Source: Parcubacteria group bacterium Athens0714_26
GTDB taxonomy: Bacteria > Patescibacteriota > Minisyncoccia > UBA6257 > 02-FULL-45-10c
Direction of reading: 5' to 3'
Assembly: GCA_007376745.1 (NCBI GenBank)
Contig: VMGU01000005.1
Location: 1-12,986 of the forward strand
DNA length: 12,986 nucleotides
The notes under the pieces are model-generated. The model was not told where the DNA came from, made no database searches, and was given only the letters and a program-made list of their open reading frames with translations. Made by a program: the position numbers and the translations under genes. Positions 1 to 5,415 of this stretch are shown piece after piece; the first letter of the stretch is position 1, and every line of letters begins with the position of its first letter.

Positions 1-104
1 ACCAGACGTCCGCATTGGTCGATTGGACTTATTTCGCCCTTACGTTATATTTGTAATAAATTAACAGTTGAAAAGTCTCAAATGTTATGGACGAGTACAA
101 CCAC
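1..104. other. Unassigned left edge upstream of the rplJ promoter
   Basis: I recognise no gene here. Plus frame 1 is open from the window edge to a TGA at 106-108, and frame 2 is open for about 20 codons to a TAA near 62. Either could be the 3' end of an upstream gene, but neither peptide matches a family I know. The minus strand shows nothing clear. Confidence 0.3.
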
Positions 105-133
105 TTGACGCATTTTAGGAGTTGGATTATTAT
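105..133 (+). promoter_or_regulatory. Probable sigma-70-type promoter of rplJ-rplL
   Basis: A -35 element TTGACG (105-110), a 17-nt spacer and a -10 element TATTAT (128-133) lie just before the L10 leader. The predicted transcription start is near 140, so the RNA would begin at the base of the leader's closing helix at 142. This fit between promoter and leader supports both calls. The stalk operon would then be transcribed on its own, apart from rplK-rplA, which are not in the window. Confidence 0.6.
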
Positions 134-141
134 TTAATTAA

Positions 142-223
142 TCCGTAGACAACGGGCAGCTGGATAAGCGCAAGACCCGTCGAGGAAAACTATCCCTTTA
201 AATAACAGGGGAGAACCTACGGA
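142..223 (+). promoter_or_regulatory. L10 leader: autoregulatory r-protein mRNA element
   Basis: The sequence folds as a junction closed by TCCGTAG (142-148) with CTACGGA (217-223). Inside are one arm ACGGG/CCCGT (152-156/176-180) and a second arm TCCCT/AGGGG (193-197/207-211, one G-U pair). The purine-rich bulge-like bases around 181-190 fit a kink-turn-type element. Conserved-looking pieces such as CCGTAGACA and GAACCTACGGA resemble the known bacterial L10 leader, which binds the L10-(L12)4 complex by mimicking its 23S rRNA site and lowers rplJ-rplL expression when stalk protein is in excess. It lies directly upstream of rplJ. The pairing is seen in the sequence; the family is recognised from memory. 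Confidence 0.75.
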
Positions 224-240
224 CCTTAAAGGTCTTTTTT
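222..240 (+). terminator. Probable attenuator terminator of the L10 leader
   Basis: GACCT (222-226) pairs with AGGTC (230-234) around a three-base TAA loop and is followed by six T residues (235-240). This is a short intrinsic-terminator shape. It shares bases 222-223 with the 3' strand of the leader's closing helix, so the two folds may influence each other. In Bacillus subtilis the rplJL leader works by transcription attenuation, and the same logic is plausible here. The stem is only 5 bp, so termination would be partial. Confidence 0.5.
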
Positions 241-261
241 GTTTTTTGCAGAGCAAAAAAC
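241..261 (+). repeat. Perfect 9-bp hairpin in the rplJ 5' untranslated region
   Basis: GTTTTTTGC (241-249) pairs exactly with GCAAAAAAC (253-261) around an AGA loop. It follows the T-run of the attenuator and abuts the dispersed repeat at 262. No T-run follows it, so it is not itself a typical terminator. It may be part of the inserted repeat unit or stabilise the mRNA. Confidence 0.5.
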
Positions 262-291
262 ATCCTGAGCGAGTGAAGCGAGTCGAAGGAT
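262..291 (+). repeat. Dispersed semi-palindromic intergenic repeat
   Basis: The unit begins ATCCTGAGCGAG and ends GAGTCGAAGGAT, with terminal inverted ATCCT/AGGAT and internal near-repeats of AGCGAGT/AGCGAG. It closely resembles a family of short intergenic repeats (CCTGAGCGAA...TCGAAGG and variants) that I recall from many bacterial and metagenomic contigs. Here it sits inside the rplJ 5' UTR, between the attenuator and the start codon. Its function is unknown. Confidence 0.55.
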
Positions 292-335
292 ATTCGAAGA
301 CTTCATTGTAAGGATATTATAATTAATAAAATCAA

Positions 336-863
336 ATGGCATTAACTAAAACTCAAAAAAAGGAACAGGTATCATTTGGTCTGGATAAAATAAAATCCAA
401 CCAGAATTTGGTATTTGCCGACTTTAATAAGGTCAGCGTTGAGAATATTAAAAAATTAAGGAGAGAGCTTAAAAAACAAGGCGCTGATTTTAAGGTTTTA
501 AAAAAGCGCTTGCTTAAAATAGCGCTTAAAGATTCCGGAATGGATTTTGACCCGCTTCAGTTTAAAACGCAGCTCGGGACTATTTTTATCCCGGGTGATT
601 TAAGTTCGCTCGCGTCATCAATTTATAAATTTTCCAGAGAGATTGAAAAAGGCAAAAAAGGCGAGTTTAAGGTTTTGGGCGGCGTTGACACGGTGGAAAA
701 AAGATTCATTGACGCTAATGAATTTAACGTGATAGCTAAGTTGCCGACTAGAGAAGTATTGCTTGCGCAAATAGCTATGCTTCTTACTATGCCGATGAAG
801 AAATTATTGCTGGTTTTAAATGAAAAAGCTAAACAGCCGGAGGTTGTTGCCCCGAGCGCATAG
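336..863 (+). CDS. rplJ: Large ribosomal subunit protein L10 (uL10)
   Basis: L10 is the base of the ribosomal stalk: it binds the L11 region of 23S rRNA and carries the L12 dimers that recruit translation GTPases. The 175-residue product has the usual length and order. An N-terminal Lys-rich segment leads to an LRRELKKQGADFKVLKKRLLKIAL region (about 41-64), where most relatives have K-N-T-L; here this reads K-K-R-L. A C-terminal helix (about 136-168, from LPTREVLLAQI on) is the L12-binding spine. The ATG lies 22 nt after the only AAGGA-like run, so there is no usable Shine-Dalgarno sequence. It is followed after 47 nt by rplL and preceded by the L10 leader, which supports autoregulation. The stop is TAG. 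Identification is firm from the L10 motifs plus rplL synteny. Confidence 0.95.
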   Translation: MALTKTQKKEQVSFGLDKIKSNQNLVFADFNKVSVENIKKLRRELKKQGADFKVLKKRLLKIALKDSGMDFDPLQFKTQLGTIFIPGDLSSLASSIYKFSREIEKGKKGEFKVLGGVDTVEKRFIDANEFNVIAKLPTREVLLAQIAMLLTMPMKKLLLVLNEKAKQPEVVAPSA

Positions 864-910
864 GCATTTAGGGTCGAAATAATTACAAATTATTAATTAA
901 AATAAAAACT

Positions 911-1279
911 ATGGAAAAATATAAAGATATATTGGATAAAATAGGCGAAATGAAAGTTACTGAACTTGGTGAATTGGTTAAGGCGATTGAAGAAAAATTT
1001 GGCGTTTCCGCAGCGATGCCCACAGTGGCGGCAGGAGCCGCGGCTGGCGGTGAAGCGGCCGAAGAAAAGACTGCTTGGAAGGTGATGATTAAAGATGGAG
1101 GCGGACAAAAAATTCAAGTTATCAAGGTTATCAGAGAAGCTATTGGCTTGGGTCTTAAGGAGTCAAAGGATCTCGTGGACGCGGCTCCTAAGGTTATAAA
1201 AGAAGGACTTAAGAAGGAAGAGGCTGAAGATTTGAAAAAGAAACTTGAGGGAGCGGGGGCTACCGTAGAACTTCAATAA
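911..1279 (+). CDS. rplL: Large ribosomal subunit protein L7/L12 (bL12)
   Basis: bL12 forms the mobile stalk that contacts EF-Tu, EF-G, IF2 and release factors. The 122-residue product has the standard build. An N-terminal dimerisation and L10-binding helix pair (about 1-35) is followed by a flexible Ala/Gly-rich hinge (about 36-52). The C-terminal globular domain carries the near-invariant IKVIREAIGLGLKESKDLVD (about 71-90) and ends in KKKLEGAGATVELQ. The start is set by the family's N-terminus; the upstream bases are purely A/T-rich, with no Shine-Dalgarno sequence. It is the second gene of the rplJ-rplL operon. An antisense reading frame over 893-1117 is a shadow of this gene. Confidence 0.97.
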   Translation: MEKYKDILDKIGEMKVTELGELVKAIEEKFGVSAAMPTVAAGAAAGGEAAEEKTAWKVMIKDGGGQKIQVIKVIREAIGLGLKESKDLVDAAPKVIKEGLKKEEAEDLKKKLEGAGATVELQ

Positions 1280-1330
1280 TTATTCAGTTAATTTCTTTAC
1301 CAGCGCATTTCGCTTTTACAAATAATATTC

Positions 1331-1397
1331 ACTCGTTACGAAAATTTATCACCCTGCACACTTCGTTAGCGGGTACCCGATAAATTTTCTACTCGTT
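1331..1397. repeat. Long inverted repeat in the rplL-tRNA-Val gap
   Basis: GAAAATTTATC (1340-1350) is matched by GATAAATTTTC (1379-1389), an 11-bp perfect inverted repeat with a 28-nt loop. The loop holds a weaker CCCTGC/GCGGG pairing. ACTCGTT occurs outside each arm (1331-1337 and 1391-1397), in the same orientation. No open frame covers it. It could be a large RNA hairpin 3' of rplL or a decayed mobile repeat. The rest of the 1280-1458 gap shows nothing I recognise. Confidence 0.5.
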
Positions 1398-1458
1398 CAT
1401 TTATTTATATAAAAGCTGGAAATGATGCTGGTTTCATAAATTAACTTCATTTTATCTA

Positions 1459-1500
1459 AAATAAAAAATACGCCCATTGAAACAGGCGTATTTTTTATTT
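1459..1500. terminator. Strong intrinsic terminator after rplJ-rplL
   Basis: A perfect 16-bp stem runs from AAATAAAAAATACGCC (1459-1474) to GGCGTATTTTTTATTT (1485-1500), with a 10-nt loop. The GC core is followed by a T-run and preceded by an A-run, so it could work in both directions. It ends the stalk operon about 180 nt after the rplL stop and separates it from tRNA-Val. Confidence 0.85.
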
Positions 1501-1527
1501 ATAGTGAATTAGAAGTTGGGCGCATAG

Positions 1528-1582
1528 CCCCGACGCACAATTAAAATAATTAATGAAGTCGGGGAGCCGACCGACGCGTCGG
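1528..1582 (+). repeat. Competing GC-rich inverted repeats before tRNA-Val
   Basis: CCCCGAC (1528-1534) can pair with GTCGGGG (1558-1564). Alternatively CCGACGC (1530-1536) can pair with GCGTCGG (1576-1582), and CCGACGCGTCGG (1571-1582) is itself a 12-bp palindrome. The folds exclude one another. The block is more GC-rich than its surroundings. Function is unknown. Confidence 0.4.
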
Positions 1583-1583
1583 C

Positions 1584-1612
1584 TTGGTAGATTCATCCAC
1601 CGAAGTTTATAT
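1584..1612 (+). promoter_or_regulatory. Possible weak promoter of tRNA-Val
   Basis: TTGGTA (1584-1589), a 17-nt spacer and TTATAT (1607-1612) would start RNA near 1619, about 28 nt before the mature tRNA. A second TTTATATG at 1624-1631 repeats the -10-like octamer. The strong terminator upstream means the tRNA probably needs its own promoter; this is the best candidate I can see. Confidence 0.3.
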
Positions 1613-1646
1613 GGTAAGAATGTTTATATGTACTCGTTAATAAAAT

Positions 1647-1718
1647 GGGCTCGTAGCTCAATGGTAGAGCGCTCCGTTCACATCGGAGAGGTCACAGGTC
1701 CGATTCCTGTTGAGCCCA
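1647..1718 (+). tRNA. tRNA-Val (anticodon CAC)
   Basis: A full cloverleaf can be drawn. The acceptor is GGGCTCG/TGAGCCC (1647-1653/1711-1717, one G-U pair), the D-arm GCTC/GAGC with G18-G19 in the loop, and the anticodon arm CTCCG/CGGAG (1672-1676/1684-1688). The loop TTCACAT gives anticodon CAC at 1679-1681, which reads GUG (valine). The T-arm is ACAGG/CCTGT (1694-1698/1706-1710) and A1718 is the discriminator. CCA is not encoded. The T-loop reads TCCGATT, so position 55 is C rather than the nearly universal U; this is odd, although all helices are intact. Confidence 0.93.
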
Positions 1719-1791
1719 CACAATCAATAGCAGTTATTCGTAAAATATCTAAAGCTATTAAAAGTGGGGATTAAGTAATTTATGATAGTTG

Positions 1792-1815
1792 TGGATAATA
1801 TCTAAATATTATCCA
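1792..1815. repeat. Perfect 10-bp palindromic hairpin after tRNA-Val
   Basis: TGGATAATAT (1792-1801) pairs exactly with ATATTATCCA (1806-1815) around CTAA. It abuts the GC-rich terminator hairpin that follows. Its left arm overlaps TGTGGATAA (1790-1798), which equals the DnaA-box consensus on the other strand. It may simply help end the tRNA transcript. Confidence 0.55.
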
Positions 1816-1844
1816 AAAGGCCGCATTTTATGCGGCTTTTTTAT
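1815..1844 (+). terminator. Intrinsic terminator between tRNA-Val and the dcw cluster
   Basis: GCCGCAT (1820-1826) pairs with ATGCGGC (1830-1836) around a TTT loop, extended by an A-run/T-run pairing on the outside and followed by TTTTTT (1837-1842). It lies just before the mraZ promoter and insulates it from the tRNA. Confidence 0.85.
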
Positions 1845-1848
1845 ATTT

Positions 1849-1876
1849 TTGACATCGGCCTGAAGTGGAGTAGAAT
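1849..1876 (+). promoter_or_regulatory. Strong promoter of the dcw cluster (mraZ promoter)
   Basis: A perfect TTGACA (1849-1854), a 16-nt spacer and TAGAAT (1871-1876, one mismatch to TATAAT) predict a start near 1883. This is the best promoter match in the window. The MraZ-type boxes begin within a few bases of the predicted start, the right place for repression. The resulting 5' UTR to mraZ would be about 130 nt. Confidence 0.8.
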
Positions 1877-1886
1877 TAAACTGTGG

Positions 1887-1911
1887 TGGGGAATTGTGGA
1901 TAACTATGGGG
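1887..1911 (+). promoter_or_regulatory. MraZ operator: three boxes at 10-bp spacing
   Basis: TGGGG (1887), TGGAT (1897) and TGGGG (1907) begin exactly 10 bp apart, matching the TGGGN-N5 pattern bound by the MraZ ring in well-studied bacteria. Further TGGGGAT copies lie at 1926 (out of register by one base) and 1972. The array overlaps the start of the dcw transcript, so MraZ binding should repress its own operon. The middle box departs from TGGG. Assignment rests on motif, spacing and position. Confidence 0.7.
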
Positions 1912-2015
1912 ATAAGTCTCAAATCTGGGGATAACTAGGTCGCTCGCCACTTATTTCTTTCAAACCAATTGTGGGGATTTCGGGCAAATAATAATCCCAT
2001 TAATTTTATAAATAT

Positions 2016-2447
2016 ATGTTTTTAGGCGAGTATCAACATAATTTAGATTCAAAAGGACGGATGGCCGTTCCTGCTAAATTCAGGCAGCAACTGGGCGCGG
2101 GCGCAATCATAACCCGCGGTCTGGATCGCTGTCTTTTTGTTTTTACCATGAAAGAATGGGAAGTACTCGCGCAAAAAATTATTTCTTTGCCGTTAACTCG
2201 GTCTGACGCGCGGGCTTTTTCACGTTTGATGCTTGCCGAGGCCACGGATGTTGAAGTTGATAAGCAGGGAAGGGTTTTAATACCGGAATATTTAAGAAAT
2301 TACGCCAATTTAAAAAAAGAAGCGGTAGTTACCGGACTTTATAACCGTTTTGAAATTTGGGATGCCGAAAGCTGGAAACAATATAAATCCAAAACCGAAT
2401 CGGCATCGGAGGACATAGCGGAAAAATTAGGCGAACTCGGCATTTAA
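2016..2447 (+). CDS. mraZ: Transcriptional regulator MraZ
   Basis: MraZ is the DNA-binding repressor at the head of the division/cell-wall cluster. The 143-residue product has the two tandem AbrB/SpoVT-like half-domains of the family. The first is GEYQHNLDSKGRMAVPAKFR (4-23) and what follows; the second is ATDVEVDKQGRVLIPEYLR (76-94) and what follows, each with the typical D-x-K/Q-G-R turn (GR at 14-15 and 85-86). Length and start agree with the family, whose N-terminus is usually M-F-x-G-x-Y/F. The upstream bases are A/T only, with no Shine-Dalgarno sequence. The operator array 100-130 nt upstream points to autoregulation. rsmH follows after 57 nt. Confidence 0.96.
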   Translation: MFLGEYQHNLDSKGRMAVPAKFRQQLGAGAIITRGLDRCLFVFTMKEWEVLAQKIISLPLTRSDARAFSRLMLAEATDVEVDKQGRVLIPEYLRNYANLKKEAVVTGLYNRFEIWDAESWKQYKSKTESASEDIAEKLGELGI

Positions 2448-2466
2448 AATAAAATTCATCATTCGT

Positions 2467-2492
2467 AAATTAGAAATTGAAAATTAGAAATT
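2467..2492 (+). repeat. Short tandem repeat in the mraZ-rsmH gap
   Basis: AAATTAGAAATT occurs at 2467-2478 and again at 2481-2492, a 14-bp period, followed by a partial ATTAG. The 57-nt gap is otherwise A/T-rich filler. Low-complexity tracts of this kind resemble the degenerate tract at the right end of the window. Confidence 0.5.
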
Positions 2493-2504
2493 AGTATTTA
2501 ATTT

Positions 2505-3398
2505 ATGTCACATACACCAGTTCTTTTAAATGAATCAATAGATTTATTAAGCCCCCAAAAAGGAGAATTTTTTATTGATGGAACTTTTGGAGAGGGTGGC
2601 CATGCGTTGGCAATTTTGAAGCTTGTCGGCAAGGAAGGAAAATTATTGGCGATAGAATGGGATAAAAATACTTTGGATAAATTAATTCGTGAGTCTCACC
2701 AAGAATTCTCGGGCGAAGGCGTTATTTTTATAAATGATAATTTCGCGCGGCTGCCAGAAATTTTGGAAGAATATAATTTGGGCAAGGCAGACGGATTAAT
2801 TTTAGACCTCGGCTTTTCCTCTAACCAATTGGAATTGTCGGGCAGGGGATTTAGTTTTAATCAGGACGAACCGCTTCTGATGACCTATAGCGATGACAGT
2901 ATCCCGGTGTACCGGATTCTCGCGAGGATTAATCAGAAAGATTTGGAAAGCATCATCAGGGATTTTGGAGAAGAGCGATTTGCCGGAAGAGTTGCCAGGG
3001 TAATTGTGGAAAGGAACCGAAGAGGAAATATTTTAAAAAGCAGCAAAGAGTTAGCCGAATTGATTAAAAATGTTCTTCCTCGCGGATATGAAAGGGGGAG
3101 AATCCATCCGGCAACCAGAACTTTTCAGGCATTAAGGATTTTTGCTAATAAAGAACTGGAAAATCTTGAAACAATTTTAAAAAATCTGGATAAAATCATT
3201 AAAATCGGCGGTCGGGTGGCGATTATATCCTTTCATTCTTTGGAGGACCGGCTGGTTAAAAATTATTTTCGTGATTTGGGCAAAATTGGAAAATTACAGG
3301 TATTTACCAAGAAGCCGATAGCGGCAAGCGATGAGGAAATTATGAATAATCCGCGTAGCCGTTCGGCGAAACTGCGAGCCGCCAAGCTAATTAGTTAA
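2505..3398 (+). CDS. rsmH: 16S rRNA m4C1402 methyltransferase RsmH (MraW)
   Basis: RsmH transfers a methyl group from S-adenosylmethionine to N4 of C1402 in 16S rRNA at the P site. The 297-residue product starts with the family's H-T-P-V-L-L-N-E. The SAM-binding motif is IDGTFGEGGHA (24-34). DLGFSSNQL (101-109), HPATRTFQALRI (201-212), ISFHSLEDR (241-249) and C-terminal NPRSRSAKLRA (282-292) are all present. The usual GFSF-x-x-D-x-P-L-D-M-R-M-D segment here reads FSFNQDEPLLMTYSDD (116-131), so the D-M-R-M part is changed. The stop is followed by only 10 nt before ftsL, which indicates a joint transcript. Confidence 0.96.
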   Translation: MSHTPVLLNESIDLLSPQKGEFFIDGTFGEGGHALAILKLVGKEGKLLAIEWDKNTLDKLIRESHQEFSGEGVIFINDNFARLPEILEEYNLGKADGLILDLGFSSNQLELSGRGFSFNQDEPLLMTYSDDSIPVYRILARINQKDLESIIRDFGEERFAGRVARVIVERNRRGNILKSSKELAELIKNVLPRGYERGRIHPATRTFQALRIFANKELENLETILKNLDKIIKIGGRVAIISFHSLEDRLVKNYFRDLGKIGKLQVFTKKPIAASDEEIMNNPRSRSAKLRAAKLIS

Positions 3399-3408
3399 TA
3401 AGTATTCT

Positions 3409-3729
3409 ATGACCATTATTCAACCAAATAAAAATAAATACAGCATAAGCGCGTCGTTGATTTTTGTAATACTCGCCTTAATTTTGATGGCAATTTTTAG
3501 CATTTACCTTTATAACCAGAATGTTGATATGAGGCATTCTATTAGTATCGGGATGGAACAGTTGCAGAGCCTTCAGGAAGTTAACGCGGAATATAAAGAT
3601 AAAATTTATCAGATTTTGGACTTTAAAAATGCGGAAACTATGGCGAAAGAGTTGAATCTGGTCCAGGAGAAAAACCCGGCCTATCTGGAAAGCAACTCGA
3701 AAGTTTTAGCCGAGAAGGGCAGCTTGTAA
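3409..3729 (+). CDS. ftsL: Probable cell-division protein FtsL (FtsL/DivIC type)
   Basis: FtsL is a small bitopic protein that, with FtsB/DivIC and FtsQ/DivIB, activates the septal synthase FtsW-FtsI. The 106-residue product has the required shape. A short basic, Asn/Lys-rich cytoplasmic end (1-11) precedes one transmembrane helix (about 12-35), then an extracytoplasmic stretch with coiled-coil character (about 38-76) and a typical NAETMAKELNLV element (74-85). Sequence alone is too generic to prove FtsL. Position between rsmH and ftsI, 10 nt from each neighbour, makes it very likely. Confidence 0.82.
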   Translation: MTIIQPNKNKYSISASLIFVILALILMAIFSIYLYNQNVDMRHSISIGMEQLQSLQEVNAEYKDKIYQILDFKNAETMAKELNLVQEKNPAYLESNSKVLAEKGSL

Positions 3730-3739
3730 GTTCTAAAAT

Positions 3740-5380
3740 ATGAAGAAGCGTCTATTAATTTTATCAGCGTTTTTTGCCGTGTTATATCTCGGGTTAATTT
3801 ATAATTTATATAATCTTCAGATTCAAAAGGGAAGTTATTTTTCTGCTAAAGCGGCGGCGCAAAACAGCGTTTCGGGATTTTTAGCGGCCGTTCGGGGCAA
3901 TATTTATTTTACCAACAGAAGCGGTGTTAAAATACCCGCCGCGATTAATAAAGAGTATCCGGTTATTTACGCGATACCTAAAGAAATTAAAAATCCTTCG
4001 GATGCGGCGGACAAGCTGGCTTCAATTTTAAATCTAGATAGAAATAAATTATTCGCTTCTTTGTCAAAAAATAATGACCCGTACGAACACATAGCGGATA
4101 AAGTGGAAGCTGATAAAGCGGAGGCGATAGGAGCCGCCGGAATTGAAGGAATTTATATAGAAGATGAACGTTTCAGGTCTTACCAATATGATTCTCTGGC
4201 CGCTCATGTTTTGGGTTTTACCGCTCCCGATGCTGACAGTCCCTCGTTAACCGGTAAATACGGCATAGAAGCGTTTTTTGATAAACAATTAAGCGGCATG
4301 AATGGAAAAGCGGATGGCGATAAAATCATTGAGCCACAGGCTGGGCAAAATATAGTTTTAACTATTGACCCTGATATTCAGGCTAAAGCCGAAGATGTCC
4401 TTTTAAATTTAGTCCAGAAATTTTCAGCCGAGGGGGGCACGGTCATAGTTCAGGAACCGAAAACCGGTAAAATTTTGGCTCTCGGTAATTACCCGACTTT
4501 TGACCCCAATAATTATTCAGTTTACAGCTTAAAAGATTTTCTAAATCCGGCTACCCAATCAATCTATGAACCGGGTTCCATTTTTAAAGTAATAACTATG
4601 GCAACCGGATTGAGTTATCAAAAGTTTACGCCGGATACCGCTATAGTTGATAATGGTTCAATTAGAATGGATGGTAAAACCATTAAAAATTGGGATTTAA
4701 AAGCTCATGGTAAGGTTACGATGACAGAGGTGATAGAGCAGTCTATAAATATCGGCGCCGTGAAAGCGGGCCAGCTTATAGGCAAAGATTTATTTTATAA
4801 ATCTTTAGTTGATTTTGGGTTTGATGAAAAAACTGGCATAGAACTTCCGGGTGAGCTTGCGGGAAATATCAGAACTTTGAAAACAAGTTTTAAGGATGTG
4901 GATTTTGCGACGGCTACGTTTGGCCAGGGCATAGCGGTTTCTCCCATTCGGTTGATTAACGCTATTTCCGCTATCGCTAACGGCGGATTATTAATGAAAC
5001 CGTTTATTACCGCGGACAGTCAGCCGCAAGTTGTCAGGCGCGTAATTTCAAGCGACGCTGCCCTAAAGACCGTCAAAATGATGGTTTCGGCCGTGGATAA
5101 AGCCAAAGTGGCGCAAATACTAAATTATAATGTAGCCGGAAAAACTGGCACCGCGCAGTTTGTGGATGTTAAATGCGGAGGATATTGTAAAGATGTTTAT
5201 ATACACAGTTATGTGGGGTTCGCTCCGGCTTATGATTCTCGTTTTATAATTTTAATAAAATTAGATAAGCCGAATGTTACGTTGGCGGGCGCCACCGTGG
5301 TGCCGGCGTTCCGTGAACTGGCGGAATTCACGTTAAACTATTATAATATTCCTCCGGACAATATAAGCAATAATCAATAA
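3740..5380 (+). CDS. ftsI: Septal peptidoglycan transpeptidase FtsI (class B PBP)
   Basis: FtsI/PBP3 cross-links septal peptidoglycan in partnership with FtsW. The 546-residue product has an N-terminal membrane anchor (about 4-24), an R-G-x-I-type linker (RGNIYFTNRSG, 52-62), a PBP dimerisation domain (to about 200) and a transpeptidase domain. The domain carries all three active-site motifs: S-I-F-K (280-283, nucleophile S280), S-I-N (335-337) and K-T-G-T (468-471). No PASTA domains follow. A C-G-G-Y-C-containing loop (C479, C483) lies soon after K-T-G-T and is unusual. FtsI and the elongation PBP2 share this fold; the place after ftsL in the dcw cluster favours FtsI (alternatively PBP2/SpoVD-like). 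Confidence 0.93.
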   Translation: MKKRLLILSAFFAVLYLGLIYNLYNLQIQKGSYFSAKAAAQNSVSGFLAAVRGNIYFTNRSGVKIPAAINKEYPVIYAIPKEIKNPSDAADKLASILNLDRNKLFASLSKNNDPYEHIADKVEADKAEAIGAAGIEGIYIEDERFRSYQYDSLAAHVLGFTAPDADSPSLTGKYGIEAFFDKQLSGMNGKADGDKIIEPQAGQNIVLTIDPDIQAKAEDVLLNLVQKFSAEGGTVIVQEPKTGKILALGNYPTFDPNNYSVYSLKDFLNPATQSIYEPGSIFKVITMATGLSYQKFTPDTAIVDNGSIRMDGKTIKNWDLKAHGKVTMTEVIEQSINIGAVKAGQLIGKDLFYKSLVDFGFDEKTGIELPGELAGNIRTLKTSFKDVDFATATFGQGIAVSPIRLINAISAIANGGLLMKPFITADSQPQVVRRVISSDAALKTVKMMVSAVDKAKVAQILNYNVAGKTGTAQFVDVKCGGYCKDVYIHSYVGFAPAYDSRFIILIKLDKPNVTLAGATVVPAFRELAEFTLNYYNIPPDNISNNQ

Positions 5381-5415
5381 TTAATGGCTAGCTGTCAGCC
5401 GCCGATAAAATAATT

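Noticed and set aside
893..1117. Antisense open frame over rplL
   Set aside because: It is the complement of the rplL coding sequence, Phe/His-rich from the Lys/Glu codons on the other strand, with no family features.
1553..1774. Open frame of 73 codons on the plus strand
   Set aside because: It runs through the whole tRNA-Val gene and the preceding inverted repeats; the peptide resembles no protein family.
5381..5415. Short MurF as a frameshift or assembly truncation
   Set aside because: Only 35 nt separate it from an intact ftsI, so no N-terminal domain could lie upstream in another frame.
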